Counted from the stretch's first letter, positions 36,592-45,345 are shown. The stretch: 64,000 nucleotides of DNA from Candidatus Nitrospira nitrificans (GCF_001458775.1 NZ_CZPZ01000012.1:248001-312000), one strand, 5' to 3'. The notes: a model not told the origin generated them from the letters alone. Numbers and translations: made by a program.

Positions 36592-37614
36592 TTAGGCCGC
36601 TTTCGCCGGACGCCAGCGGAGGCCGACGTTCAGGAGTTCTTGCAGCAAATCCTTGTAGTGGTAGTCGGCTTTCTTCGCCGAATCGGCAAAATCTTCATCC
36701 TCCGCAATCTGGGGGTTGGGATTGGCCTCCAAGACATAGAGCTGCCCATCAACCGCCATTCGCATGTCAATGCGCGCATAGCCGCTGAGCCCGAGTGCTC
36801 GATAGACGCGTTTCGCTAAATCCTGAATTTCTCCGGCCTTCCCATCCGGCAGGTTGTCAGCTTCTCGTGACGTGATGCCATACTTCTGCTGATACTTGCG
36901 GCTCCATTTTACCCGCTCGGTCGCGATGCGCTTGGCGTCCTCCGGCAACCTGTCCATGATGAGTTCCCACACCGGCAATACTTGCAATTGGCCGTTGCCG
37001 ATAATCCCCACATAGAACTCACGCCCCTCGATATACCGTTCGATCAGGGCGCCGCTTCCCACGCTGTTATGGATGAAGGCCGCTCGCTCGCTCAGTTTGT
37101 CGTCGTCTTCCACGATCGAAGCTTGCGAGATGCCTAATGAGGCTTCTTCGCTGACGGATTTGACGATCAATGGAAAGGAGAGCCATTTGGGTCGTCTGAC
37201 CATGCGCCCCTGGGGGACCTCGATGAATTCCGGATAGGGGATGCGATGAAAGGACAACACTTTCTTGGTCAATGCCTTGTCTCGTGCCAGCATCAGACCG
37301 CGCGGATTACAACCGGTGTAGGGCAGGTGCAAGAGTTCGAGATACGACACCACATGTTGATCGTAGACGGCGACGCCGTCGAATTCTTCCAGTAGGTTGA
37401 AGGCGATGTCCGGCTTCCACTCCTCGATGGCGGAGTGGATCACGGCGAGATCGCTCTTGACCCCAAGCGGGTACACCTCATGACCCAGCTTCTTCACTGT
37501 GGAGACGACATCGTGCTCCGTCCGCCACGCGACGGTTTTCAGATCGTGACCGTTCACCTGTTCCGGCGGGACAAGGTCTTCATGCATGAGGACGAGCACG
37601 CGCAGTCGCTTCAT
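36592..37614 (-). CDS. ATP-grasp ligase, D-alanine-D-alanine ligase-like
   Basis: This 340-residue ATP-grasp protein has the fold signatures YTGCNPRGLMLARDKALTKK, FPLIVKSVSEEASLGIS, ALIERYIEGREFYVGIIGNG and the metal-binding ending LYVLEANPNPQIAEDEDF. The class joins a carboxylate to an amine or thiol via an acyl phosphate. It is not the standard Ddl, since the N-terminal domain differs (MHEDLVPPE). It overlaps the preceding metallopeptidase gene by four bases (ATGA), so the two products probably act on the same substrate, perhaps a peptide. Confidence 0.8.
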   Translation of the reverse strand: MKRLRVLVLMHEDLVPPEQVNGHDLKTVAWRTEHDVVSTVKKLGHEVYPLGVKSDLAVIHSAIEEWKPDIAFNLLEEFDGVAVYDQHVVSYLELLHLPYTGCNPRGLMLARDKALTKKVLSFHRIPYPEFIEVPQGRMVRRPKWLSFPLIVKSVSEEASLGISQASIVEDDDKLSERAAFIHNSVGSGALIERYIEGREFYVGIIGNGQLQVLPVWELIMDRLPEDAKRIATERVKWSRKYQQKYGITSREADNLPDGKAGEIQDLAKRVYRALGLSGYARIDMRMAVDGQLYVLEANPNPQIAEDEDFADSAKKADYHYKDLLQELLNVGLRWRPAKAA

Positions 37615-38672
37615 AAGGCCACCCGATGCCGCCCGCTCCGCAAGAAGTTCATCGTATGGACGGTCAGGAGGATGGTGAAATCGAGTTTGGCCTGCTCTTC
37701 CGCCACGGGGACTCGAAGGTTCAATTCACGGCACCGACGAATCATGTCCTCCAGCACTTGGTCGATCGTGTATTGATACTCGCCGGTCCAACTCGCGACC
37801 TTGCGTCGCACTTCGCGGCGAAACCGATTGAGAAAGGTGGCGGCACTCGGCCTATTGGCATGGTTGGGCAGGTGGGAAAAGAGCCGCTTGAGATCCGGGT
37901 CATACTGCGATCGGTGCTCGATGCCGTAATGCCTGCGCTTTCGCTCATAGTGTTCGCGAAGGGTCTTCTTGAGCGTGACGAGCGGGTCAATTTCTTCATG
38001 TGTGGTGACGGAAGGGGAGATGCCCCGGAGGGTGTTCATGAGGCCATCGACATACCTGAGCTTCTTCAGAACGGGCCAGCCATGGTATCGCTCTTTCCAT
38101 GAAGAGTCCGGAGTCAGCCAGACGGCAAAAGTTTCAGCGAAGTCTTCATCCGGATGACTTTGCGCATACCATAAGTCCAGGTGGCGCACGAAACTCCGGC
38201 TATAGGGGCGGGGCGAGTAATATATTGGATACTGTTGGGATGACTTGCCGAAAATCTGTTGACGGGTTTTGAGGCGACGGATTTTGTACGCGTTCTCGAT
38301 GGCATGGCCGGCCTCGTGGCGGAGAATGCGCAGGCACCATTCCGTTGTTCCTCCTTCGACTTCCAGCATTTGAGCTAGTTCAAGTTTCGCGAGACGAGGA
38401 TGAGCGAGGTAGAACGGAATCGCAATGCCAGGCACTCCATCAGGTGTAAACCATTCGTTGGAAAGCCAGAAATGCGGGCGAAACAGCAAGTGACGCTCTT
38501 CCAATTCATGGGTCAACTCAGCGATCGGCCGTTCGAGAAATCCGCCGTTGAGCCCGATGTGGAGATCGCACATCGGAAGGTCCAATAGCGCCTCGTCCGA
38601 CCAGGAGGCCCACTTCGGCTCGTCTTGACCGACAACCGGCGTCTTGAGCACGTCGGAAACCGTGGAGTCCAT
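37611..38672 (-). CDS. Putative zinc metallopeptidase
   Basis: The protein of about 353 residues has HEAGH (residues 119-123) followed by AIENAY and, some 60 residues later, DEDFAETFAVWL. This is the HExxH...E layout of gluzincin-like peptidases. The segment before it (WFTPDGVPGIAIPFYLAHPR) resembles the fold of putative zinc-binding peptidases. There is no signal peptide, so it should be cytoplasmic. The ATG at 38672 has GGAGG 12 bases upstream; the ATG at 38684 directly abuts the same GGAGG. It is coupled to the ATP-grasp gene. Confidence 0.7.
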   Translation of the reverse strand: MDSTVSDVLKTPVVGQDEPKWASWSDEALLDLPMCDLHIGLNGGFLERPIAELTHELEERHLLFRPHFWLSNEWFTPDGVPGIAIPFYLAHPRLAKLELAQMLEVEGGTTEWCLRILRHEAGHAIENAYKIRRLKTRQQIFGKSSQQYPIYYSPRPYSRSFVRHLDLWYAQSHPDEDFAETFAVWLTPDSSWKERYHGWPVLKKLRYVDGLMNTLRGISPSVTTHEEIDPLVTLKKTLREHYERKRRHYGIEHRSQYDPDLKRLFSHLPNHANRPSAATFLNRFRREVRRKVASWTGEYQYTIDQVLEDMIRRCRELNLRVPVAEEQAKLDFTILLTVHTMNFLRSGRHRVAL

Positions 38673-38823
38673 GAGACACGCCATCCTCCATAGGGCCTGT
38701 CGGTATCGCCCATGAAAAACTATAGCATTCTTTGTTCAAACCGCCGGTGAGGACTGATGGACCTGGTCTAGAAGAGGGAAAAGGAGGAACAAATTGTCCA
38801 TACCCGTTCTAGATTGAACCGGG

Positions 38824-39321
38824 TTACGGTTTTACGGGATCTCGGCGTCCAGGAAACTGGGGAAGTTGTGCCATCAATGCCGGCACGGATTTCCAAATGT
38901 AGTCGATGACCGCCTCCACATAGTCTCGTGCTTGGACGAGATCACGCTCCCAATCGGGCAGCGCTTCATGCAAATCGAGAATCGGGGTTTCTTCGCCGAA
39001 CGACACTTCATTGAAGAGAGGAGCCGTCAGCCCGAATTGCCGCTGAATGAACTCACGATGGTTCAGACTCATGGCAATAATAAGATCAACCCGATCGATC
39101 AGTTCTTTGGTCAGCGCCTGTGGAATGTGCGCAGAGGGGTCGATGCCTTTCTGGATCAGCGGATGACGGACCACCAGGGGAACCGATTGAGGCGAAGCTT
39201 TGATGCCGGCGGATTCGACTCGGTAACAGGATTGTGGACCGCTTTGTGCCCGGACCGCATATTCGGCTGCCACACTGCGGAACACGTTTCCCGTGCAGAC
39301 AAAGAGAATGGATTGCATCAT
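38824..39321 (-). CDS. Low-molecular-weight protein tyrosine phosphatase family protein
   Basis: This 165-residue protein begins [20 protein letters not shown], which holds the catalytic CX5R loop (C-T-G-N-V-F-R-S). The general-acid Asp expected near [13 protein letters not shown] is uncertain because the usual DP motif is changed. Members dephosphorylate tyrosine on proteins or act as arsenate reductases. Its relation to neighbours is unclear; it diverges from ttcA. Confidence 0.8.
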   Translation of the reverse strand: MMQSILFVCTGNVFRSVAAEYAVRAQSGPQSCYRVESAGIKASPQSVPLVVRHPLIQKGIDPSAHIPQALTKELIDRVDLIIAMSLNHREFIQRQFGLTAPLFNEVSFGEETPILDLHEALPDWERDLVQARDYVEAVIDYIWKSVPALMAQLPQFPGRRDPVKP

Positions 39322-39391
39322 AGGCGGTTCATGTGTTTCATGTGTCAGCGGATGGTCGACAGGACAGCTCCAGAGCGGCTACAATCGCGCC

Positions 39392-40306
39392 ATGCCTATC
39401 CCCGCAGCCCCCACGCCACGTCGTAAACTCGACGAAGAAACCGAGAAACTCCAAACACGCCTCTGCCGCCTGGTGGGGCAAGCGATCGCCGATTATCGCC
39501 TCATTGAGGATGGCGACAAGGTCATGGTATGTCTGTCGGGCGGCAAGGACAGTTATGGTTTACTCGATATCCTCCTCGTGCTGCAATCACGCGCGCCGAT
39601 TCATTTTGACCTGATCGCCGTCAACCTCGACCAGAAGCAGCCGGGATTCCCGGCGGACGTCCTGCCTGATTATCTGACCAGTAGAGGAGTCCGCTTTCAC
39701 ATCGAGTCACGCGATACGTATTCGATCGTGAAACGACTGATTCCCGAAGGACAAACGACGTGCTCATTGTGTTCGCGCCTTCGGAGAGGACATCTCTATC
39801 GCATCGCCGGTGAGCTGGGGGCCACGAAAATCGCGCTCGGGCATCACCGGGATGACATTGTCGAAACCCTCTTCCTGAATCTCTTCTATACAGGTAAGTT
39901 GAAAGCGATGCCACCAAAACTGCGTTCAAAGGATGGGCGGCATCTGGTCATCCGTCCGCTGGTGTTGGTGAAAGAGGCTGATCTTGCGCGATATGCCGAA
40001 GCGAGGGGATTCCCGATCATTCCCTGCGACCTCTGCGGCGCTCAAGAGGATTTGAAGCGAAAGAAAGTGAAAGCATTTCTTCAGCAATGGGAACGAGAGT
40101 CGCCCGGCTGTTCCGACAGCATCGCCGCGGCATTGACCAACGTCGCGCCCTCGCTCTTGATGGATCCACGGCTCTTTGACTTTACATCGCTGACGGCAGA
40201 GGCCGGCCATCAGCCGGAAGGCGATGCGTGGTTAGATCAAGAACCGGTTCCTCACCAGAATGAAGCTGTCGAATCTTTGTCGACCACGCTGCTTCATCAC
40301 CCCTGA
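39392..40306 (+). CDS. ttcA: tRNA 2-thiocytidine(32) synthetase TtcA-like
   Basis: This 304-residue PP-loop ATPase has [19 protein letters not shown], the cluster-binding pair [36 protein letters not shown] and IIPCDLCG. TtcA uses a [4Fe-4S] cluster and ATP to put sulfur on C32 of some tRNAs. The ATG at 39392 is preferred; the longer frame to 39293 overlaps the phosphatase gene region. The C-terminal 40 residues are an extra tail beyond the usual family end. Confidence 0.9.
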   Translation: MPIPAAPTPRRKLDEETEKLQTRLCRLVGQAIADYRLIEDGDKVMVCLSGGKDSYGLLDILLVLQSRAPIHFDLIAVNLDQKQPGFPADVLPDYLTSRGVRFHIESRDTYSIVKRLIPEGQTTCSLCSRLRRGHLYRIAGELGATKIALGHHRDDIVETLFLNLFYTGKLKAMPPKLRSKDGRHLVIRPLVLVKEADLARYAEARGFPIIPCDLCGAQEDLKRKKVKAFLQQWERESPGCSDSIAAALTNVAPSLLMDPRLFDFTSLTAEAGHQPEGDAWLDQEPVPHQNEAVESLSTTLLHHP

Positions 40307-40507
40307 ATAGGTTTCATCACCGGAGCTCCCTGCCGTTTTGGGTGCACCGTCGGTCCACCGACAGCTGCAGTCGAAGGTGGTCGTCGGAATACATCGCCAT
40401 GTGATGCACGCATGTGGCGACGGTCAGATCATGTGAGGAGATTGAGTAGACAGGAGGAAAGGCCTGAAGGGGGTTGGCTCACGCATTCAGCCGGATCATG
40501 AAAAAGT

Positions 40508-40552
40508 CTTCATGAATTCCTCATCAGCTCTTCATAGTTCAAGGAGTATGCT
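40508..40552 (+). promoter_or_regulatory. Triple 11-bp repeat and -10 box, possible PhoB/OmpR-type control site for the amoC unit
   Basis: CTTCAT (40508-40513), CCTCAT (40519-40524) and CTTCAT (40530-40535) are spaced exactly 11 bases apart, the 7+4 arrangement of a Pho box (NNNTCAT-N4). Eleven bases after the third copy comes TATGCT (40547-40552), a fair -10 box. There is no good -35, as expected of an activator-dependent promoter. Transcription would start near 40559, 20 bases before the next gene. This is inferred from pattern and position only. Confidence 0.4.
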
Positions 40553-40579
40553 TATACGGGAAGAAAGGGGGGAACCTCT

Positions 40580-41242
40580 ATGATGACGGGACTTCTGATG
40601 ATGGTCGCGCTGAGCGCCGGCGCAGGCGTGATGTATAGAGTGACCATGAGTTTGAGGACGGTCAGATTCAAACCTGGGGTCTATTTCCATCGTGTAGTCG
40701 GCGCGCTCGCGGTACTGGCGATCCTCTTGCCCTGCCTCGCTAGTGCGCATGGCAATGTGGCGATGGAAGAAGACAGTTGTGTGCAACGGGTGGGAGGAAG
40801 CCTCGTCCATTTCAACGCGTATCAACCCCAACATGAAGCAAACGCCCAGTACTGTACGGAGATTCCCGGTGAAGGGGACACTTTCCTTGTCGTCGATCTG
40901 GTAGATCCCGGCCTGCGCAATCTACCGGTGGGGATACGAGTTGTCAGGGGACTCGGCGAGACCGCCGAAGATCAGACGGTCGCCTACTGGCCCCCGGTGA
41001 CTCACCCAGATGGAGTGGTCAGAGGCGAAGCCACGTTGGCCAAGGGGCTCTATCAGGTCATTATCATTCCGGAAGGATTCAGCCCTTCCTCATATTTGTT
41101 ACGAGTCCAACAAATCGATTACGCGACCATTATGCGAAAGGCCATTGGGCCCATGGCCATGCTGTTGCTTCTCGCCCTGATCGGCTATGAGGTCTCGAAG
41201 TCCACGCGATGGAGGAATTGGCGAGTTTTCGGCTCTTCGTGA
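40580..41242 (+). CDS. Periplasmic membrane-anchored protein upstream of amoC, unknown
   Basis: This 220-residue protein starts after a strong ribosome site (GGGGGG, nine bases ahead). It has an N-terminal helix, a second helix that looks like a signal segment (VVGALAVLAILLPCLASAHG), and a periplasmic domain of about 130 residues (AMEEDSCVQR, QYCTEIPGEGDTFLVVDLVD, LPVGIRVVRG). A final membrane helix follows (AMLLLLALIGYEV). Two cysteines in the domain could form a disulfide. An internal ATG (40646) would begin directly at the second helix. The gene is 44 bases ahead of amoC with no terminator between, so it is probably co-transcribed and may assist ammonia monooxygenase. The function is unknown. 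Confidence 0.7.
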   Translation: MMTGLLMMVALSAGAGVMYRVTMSLRTVRFKPGVYFHRVVGALAVLAILLPCLASAHGNVAMEEDSCVQRVGGSLVHFNAYQPQHEANAQYCTEIPGEGDTFLVVDLVDPGLRNLPVGIRVVRGLGETAEDQTVAYWPPVTHPDGVVRGEATLAKGLYQVIIIPEGFSPSSYLLRVQQIDYATIMRKAIGPMAMLLLLALIGYEVSKSTRWRNWRVFGSS

Positions 41243-41286
41243 AGATTTCATCAAGGTAGAGGTTCGTCTAACAAGGAGGGTTCATT

Positions 41287-42102
41287 ATGGCGACATCAAG
41301 TGACCGCGGGTATGATATTTCGCAGTGGTACGATTCGAAGCCGGTAAAGATCGGCTGGTTGGCGATGCTGGGGATCGGCGTGTTTTGGGTGCTGTACCAG
41401 CGGACGTTTGGGTACTCGCACGGGCTGGACTCCATGACGCCGGAGTTCGACTCGGTGTGGATGGGGCTGTGGCGGTTCAACATCCTGGCGAACGCCGTGT
41501 TCTTTGCCGTGTCGATCGGCTGGATCTGGGTGACGCGGGACCGGAACCTGACGAACCTGGACCCGAAACTGGAGTTGAAGCGGTACTTTTACTGGATGGG
41601 GTGGTTGGTGTGCTACATCTGGGGCGTGTACTACGCGGGCAGCTACACGTTGGAGCAGGATGCGGCGTGGCACCAAGTGATCATCCGGGACACGAGCTTC
41701 ACGGCGAGCCACATTGTGGCGTTCTACGGGACGTTCCCGTTGTACATCACGTGCGGTGTGTCGAGCTATCTGTATGCGCAGACGCGGTTGCCGCTGTACA
41801 GCCAAGCGACGTCGTTCCCGTTGGTGGCGGCGGTGGTGGGGCCGATGTTCATTCTGCCGAACGTGGGGTTGAACGAGTGGGGCCATGCGTTCTGGTTTGT
41901 GGATGAGCTGTTTGCGGCGCCGTTGCACTGGGGCTTCGTGACGTTGGGCTGGTGCGGGTTGTTCGGGGCGGCGGGCGGGGTCGCGGCGCAGATCGTGAGC
42001 CGGATGTCGAATCTGGCGGACGTGATCTGGAACAACGCGCCGAAGACGATTCTGGATCCGTTCCCCAGTCAGTTGAACCCCAACGCCAAGGCCGGATACT
42101 AA
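41287..42102 (+). CDS. amoC: Ammonia monooxygenase subunit C (stand-alone copy)
   Basis: This 271-residue integral membrane protein has about six helices and the AmoC/PmoC family signatures [77 protein letters not shown] and APLHWGF. The copper-site ligands are all present: D125, H129 (QDAAWH) and H142 (ASH). The overall pattern is closer to AmoC than to methanotroph PmoC. Ammonia monooxygenase oxidises ammonia to hydroxylamine in the membrane. No amoA or amoB is nearby, so this is one of the extra amoC copies known from nitrifiers. A GGAGG site precedes the ATG and a strong terminator follows. Codon use is strongly biased to G/C-ending codons, unlike the neighbours. Confidence 0.96.
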   Translation: MATSSDRGYDISQWYDSKPVKIGWLAMLGIGVFWVLYQRTFGYSHGLDSMTPEFDSVWMGLWRFNILANAVFFAVSIGWIWVTRDRNLTNLDPKLELKRYFYWMGWLVCYIWGVYYAGSYTLEQDAAWHQVIIRDTSFTASHIVAFYGTFPLYITCGVSSYLYAQTRLPLYSQATSFPLVAAVVGPMFILPNVGLNEWGHAFWFVDELFAAPLHWGFVTLGWCGLFGAAGGVAAQIVSRMSNLADVIWNNAPKTILDPFPSQLNPNAKAGY

Positions 42103-42142
42103 GACAGACGATTCAACCTGTGATCCTTACAGAGGGTTGACG

Positions 42143-42186
42143 GTCAGAGGGCTGGTTCGAGTATCCGAACCAGCCCTCTGACTTTG
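42143..42186 (+). terminator. Strong terminator after amoC
   Basis: A perfect 17-bp stem (42143-42159 with 42166-42182) with a six-base loop is followed by TTTG, starting 40 bases after the amoC stop. The stem is long enough to stop transcription despite the short T-run, and could also protect the mRNA 3' end. Confidence 0.85.
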
Positions 42187-42346
42187 TATAGGGTCGTTCA
42201 GCACAGATCAATGATCAGCGGCGGATCTGTTTTGTCTGGGCGGCCGACGGACCCCCTGAGGCCGAGATCGCCGAATTATCAGACAGCTTAATCAGCAGGG
42301 CAGCGATCACTGCTCTTTGACTCATGGCCGCTATCAGGTGAGAGAA

Positions 42347-42709
42347 TTAATGCGCCAGTTCATATCGGACGGCGCTCAGCAGCTCCTCAATTCCAAAGGG
42401 CTTGCGTAACGTCCGTCGTGCGCCCAACAGTCTGGCCGTCTTCAGCATGTACTCATCACTGAAGACTCCTGAGATGGCAATGACCTTGATGTTCAAGAAT
42501 TCGCGAGTGAGCTCGATGATCGTATCGGGTCCATTCAATTCAGGCATCAGAATATCCACGATGACCAAATCCGCCGGCCTCTGTCGATACAACCTGAGGC
42601 CATCGCGCCCGTTCGCTGCTTCGACCACAGCATGTCCCGCCGATTGGAGAGCCGTCGACAACAACGTGCGAACGGGGGCTTCATCATCCATCACTAATAT
42701 GCTGGCCAT
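42347..42709 (-). CDS. Single-domain response regulator (CheY-like)
   Basis: This 120-residue protein is one receiver domain with every key residue: D8/D9, phospho-acceptor D52 in VIVDILMPELNG, S80 and K103 in LRKPFG. It has no output domain, so it should act by protein contact after phosphorylation by an unlinked histidine kinase. It converges on amoC, but nothing ties it to that unit. Confidence 0.88.
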   Translation of the reverse strand: MASILVMDDEAPVRTLLSTALQSAGHAVVEAANGRDGLRLYRQRPADLVIVDILMPELNGPDTIIELTREFLNIKVIAISGVFSDEYMLKTARLLGARRTLRKPFGIEELLSAVRYELAH

Positions 42710-42959
42710 ACAACCCCTTCAGTGAACATCTCTCTGAGCAATGAGGCTATCGAAGTCTACGTGAAATGTGGGAAGTTTCAACAAAAACGCAACTTATAAG
42801 AGGGGGGGAAGTCTTCGGAGGGCCGAAGGCTTGCTTGAAGTGCTTCAGCGCTCCATCGTGTGAGCGATCGTCCACCCTTCGCCTCACAGGTGACATTCAG
42901 GAGCGCCTCCAGATCAGTGAGACCGAACGAGGTGCCGTGGCGCCATTCTCCGGCATTCG

Positions 42960-43130
42960 CTATTCCGTCTCTTCGCCGCCTTCCAGACACACTTCACATT
43001 GGTCCAATTCCACGGTGCCGTGCTCACTGCAGAAATACCGGCGGCACCGGCTACAGGTCATGAAGGTCATTCTGACTCGATCTTGGGCTTCGCATCGATC
43101 ACACTGACCGGCGCTGCGGGCTTTGGGCAT
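42960..43130 (-). CDS. Short zinc-finger protein
   Basis: This 56-residue frame has six cysteines and a histidine in zinc-finger spacing (QCDRCEAQDRVRM, MTCSRCRRYFCSEHG, QCEVC). The ATG at 43130 follows GGAGA by eight bases; a longer frame to 43262 lacks a good start. It may bind two zinc ions. Function unknown. Confidence 0.6.
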   Translation of the reverse strand: MPKARSAGQCDRCEAQDRVRMTFMTCSRCRRYFCSEHGTVELDQCEVCLEGGEETE

Positions 43131-43850
43131 GGCTATGTCTCCACGATAGGTCGAGTTCTTGAACGTCATTTCCATGATATGGCGATTACCACAGAAAGTG
43201 GCGCGTCCGCCACACGGTTGGCTCCACACTGATATCACATCGGTGTTCATCGTTCCAATCACACCGACCGGCGTTTATTTTGTGCTCATCATCGTAAGGG
43301 CATCGTTGTGACTGTCACCAATCTTGCCGCAGGCCGATTAAGCGGTCGCTAGAACAAGTGTACGGAGAGGGTTTGAGGTGATTAGCCGAAATCAGTTCAC
43401 CGCCGAAGAACCAGACGCTCGTATCTCGCCCGGGAGCAGCCGGGATGTTTGCAGGGGCATGCATTTATCTCCCAATCCGCGGCGCAGCATTCATTCGAGC
43501 GGAATTCTTTTCCCGCTGAAGCGGAACATTACACCGAGGATGGGCACACTTTTTCTCTGGCATGGGCAGGCATCAGGTAAGACTACTCTATCTATAGAGT
43601 GATCTGGATAGTCGCAAAGGACCTACCGAATCGTGAACTAGGAAACGCCCTGATAGAAAATAGTAGGCGTAGCGCTCTATGCTTTCCCCAGTATGAAAAT
43701 CACCGACGCTTCACTACGCTGGGTCATCATTAAGAGCATTGGTTCCCTCTAAGAAAAAACCGCTCAGTGTTTTGGATGCCAAGCCGTTCGCGAAAACCGG
43801 GCGAGTGGACCCAGCGCCTATCAAGAGTGCTCAACAGGAGTGGTAAAGCC
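43131..43850. other. Intergenic stretch without a clear gene
   Basis: In these 720 bases I find no frame with both a ribosome site and a recognisable protein. A 74-residue frame at 43378-43602 has a GAGG site but no family features. No strong hairpin or repeat is visible. Confidence 0.4.
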
Positions 43851-44135
43851 ATGACCGCAAATAATCAAGTAACGTATAATGAGACCGAAAAACGCTATGA
43901 AATGCCGTTCGGCAACTTGGTGGTTTACGCAAATGTCCGCAAGGATAAGAACATGCTTTATATAGATTATGTTTTCGCGCCACAGGCATTGCGCGGTCAG
44001 GGTGCGGCAAGTGAATTCATGAGTAAATTAATGCATGTTGTGCGCGCGGAAAAACTGAAGGCGGTGCCCGTATGCGGCTATGCCGCCGGTTGGCTTCGGC
44101 GGCATAGCGAGTATCAGGATCTGGTTTCTGATTAG
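43851..44135 (+). CDS. GNAT-type N-acetyltransferase, YjdJ/NATD1-like
   Basis: This 94-residue protein has the compact YjdJ pattern: RYEMPFGNLVVYANVR, IDYVFAPQALRGQGAASEFM and AVPVCGYAAGWLRRHSEYQ. The RGQGAA segment is the acetyl-CoA-binding loop. The substrate is unknown. The start at 43851 follows GGAG. Codon use is AT-richer than the surroundings (AAT, TAT, GAA frequent), which hints at transfer from elsewhere. Confidence 0.8.
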   Translation: MTANNQVTYNETEKRYEMPFGNLVVYANVRKDKNMLYIDYVFAPQALRGQGAASEFMSKLMHVVRAEKLKAVPVCGYAAGWLRRHSEYQDLVSD

Positions 44136-44292
44136 TATCTGTAATCGTCCGTCTTGAACGGACCGGTCGGCGAGAAGCGCGACCATCAGTTGAAGTTTCC
44201 TGGTCTTTGGGAGGGGACCGCTGCGTTCGCGGCAGGTTAGTTTGTCAGGGCGTCTTCGCGCCGAGAGACTCCAGCGTTCCATCACATCCACC

Positions 44293-44480
44293 TCATCCCA
44301 CCGAAACGCCGGGAATCGTGCCATCAATCTGTTGGCCATAGTTCAACAGTGAGCCGCGACTTCTTTCTTCGTGGCGTATTCATCACTGATGAAGAAATTC
44401 CGACTTTCTTCTCCTGTTTCAGTTGACCACACGATGAACAGATTTAATCCCCACTGGCCGGTATTGATGAGCTCTCGTGG
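44293..44480 (-). pseudogene. Possible frameshifted small gene
   Basis: A leftward frame encodes TGQWGLNLFIVWSTETGEES and RNFFISDEYATKKEVAAHC, then stops. The next frame continues LNYGQQIDGTIPGVSVG and then stops. Together they read like one protein of about 60 residues broken by a one-base shift. There is no clear start codon. I do not recognise a family with certainty. Confidence 0.35.
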
Positions 44481-44787
44481 GCGGGTTGAATGGTGTAGCC
44501 CTATACGTCACAGCGTTGCTCCATTCCTACTTGTCCGGGTCGGATTGTTTTCAAGGTCACCACTCGGCGGGCCGATGCGCTACACTGATGAGAATCAAAG
44601 AGAGTGCGAACACGAAAAATGCGTCAGGACTACGACGTTTTTAGCGTCTAGGAAAATGTAACTGCTTAAAAAGGTTGGTCGCGGGGAGGCGATTCGGTCA
44701 GGATTTAACCCATCGGTGACCATTGCCTTGACGGCGTGATTACTCGATAAGCACCGAGCATTTAGCAGTTCTTGGCCGAACTCATGC
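44481..44787. other. Intergenic stretch without visible feature
   Basis: These 307 bases lie between the possible pseudogene and the small hydrophilic gene. I find no supported gene, repeat or hairpin. Confidence 0.35.
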
Positions 44788-44961
44788 TTATGGGACTTCG
44801 TTGGCTTCGCTCGTACCCTTTACATTGTCTTTCGCTCTTTCCGTTTCCGCATTCACCTCATTGCTCTTAACGTCCTCCTTCATTTCTCCTTTGGATTTTT
44901 CCACTGGGCCTTTGGCCCTGCCTGTTATACTTTCGAAAGCTGCAAACAAGAGTCCCAGCAT
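44788..44961 (-). CDS. Short hydrophilic stress-type protein, CsbD-like
   Basis: This 57-residue frame starts five bases after AGGAGG, an ideal ribosome site. It encodes MLGLLFAAFESITGRAKGPV, then KSKGEMKEDVKSNEVNAET and a Lys/Glu/Asn-rich end. The ITGRAKGPVEKSKGEMKED core resembles the repeats of CsbD/YjbJ general stress proteins, which are small, charged and loosely folded. The short hydrophobic N-terminus is unlike those proteins. It faces away from the tRNA-fMet gene. Confidence 0.6.
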   Translation of the reverse strand: MLGLLFAAFESITGRAKGPVEKSKGEMKEDVKSNEVNAETERAKDNVKGTSEANEVP

Positions 44962-45181
44962 CAGGCCCTCCTAGTAATGTAATTTGGATGTGTTTGACGG
45001 AGGCAGCAACTCTGCCCATGCTAGCTGTATTGGCTCGTCCGGAATCCTAGCGGAGTCCCTAGGTTCCGCACGATGATACTGATCGACTGCGTGGCAGTGG
45101 CTCGGGCCAGAAGCGAGACTCGCCCGCTTTGCTTCAGCAGCTGTTGTTGAATCAGGATAAAAGGAAGAGGGGGATAGGATT

Positions 45182-45258
<77 letters not shown>

Positions 45259-45263
45259 CTGGG

Positions 45264-45293
45264 ATGCTAACAAAGGGGTGAACGGCAAGTCAA
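45264..45293 (-). promoter_or_regulatory. Promoter of tRNA-fMet
   Basis: On the minus strand TTGACT, a 17-base spacer and TTAGCAT stand five bases before the mature tRNA 5' end. The tRNA-Val gene has the same boxes at the same spacing (55476-55505). Confidence 0.65.
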
Positions 45294-45345
45294 GTGAAGG
45301 TGTTGCGCGATTGCATTCTTGGGACCACGATGCTAAAGCGATAGC

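Noticed and set aside
38824-39321. Arsenate reductase of an ars operon
   Set aside because: The CX5R protein has no arsenic-resistance neighbour (no arsR, arsB or acr3), so I kept the general phosphatase-family name.
41296-41928. Long open frames on the opposite strand and in the second frame over amoC
   Set aside because: They are by-products of the G/C-ending codon bias of amoC. Their products are Arg/His/Val-rich with no ribosome site or family, and amoC itself is certain.
43378-43602. 74-codon frame in the gap after the zinc-finger gene
   Set aside because: It has a modest ribosome site but a composition typical of non-coding DNA and no recognisable features.
44371-44661. 96-codon rightward frame
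   Set aside because: It overlaps the better-supported leftward remnant at 44293-44480 and has no start signal or motif.
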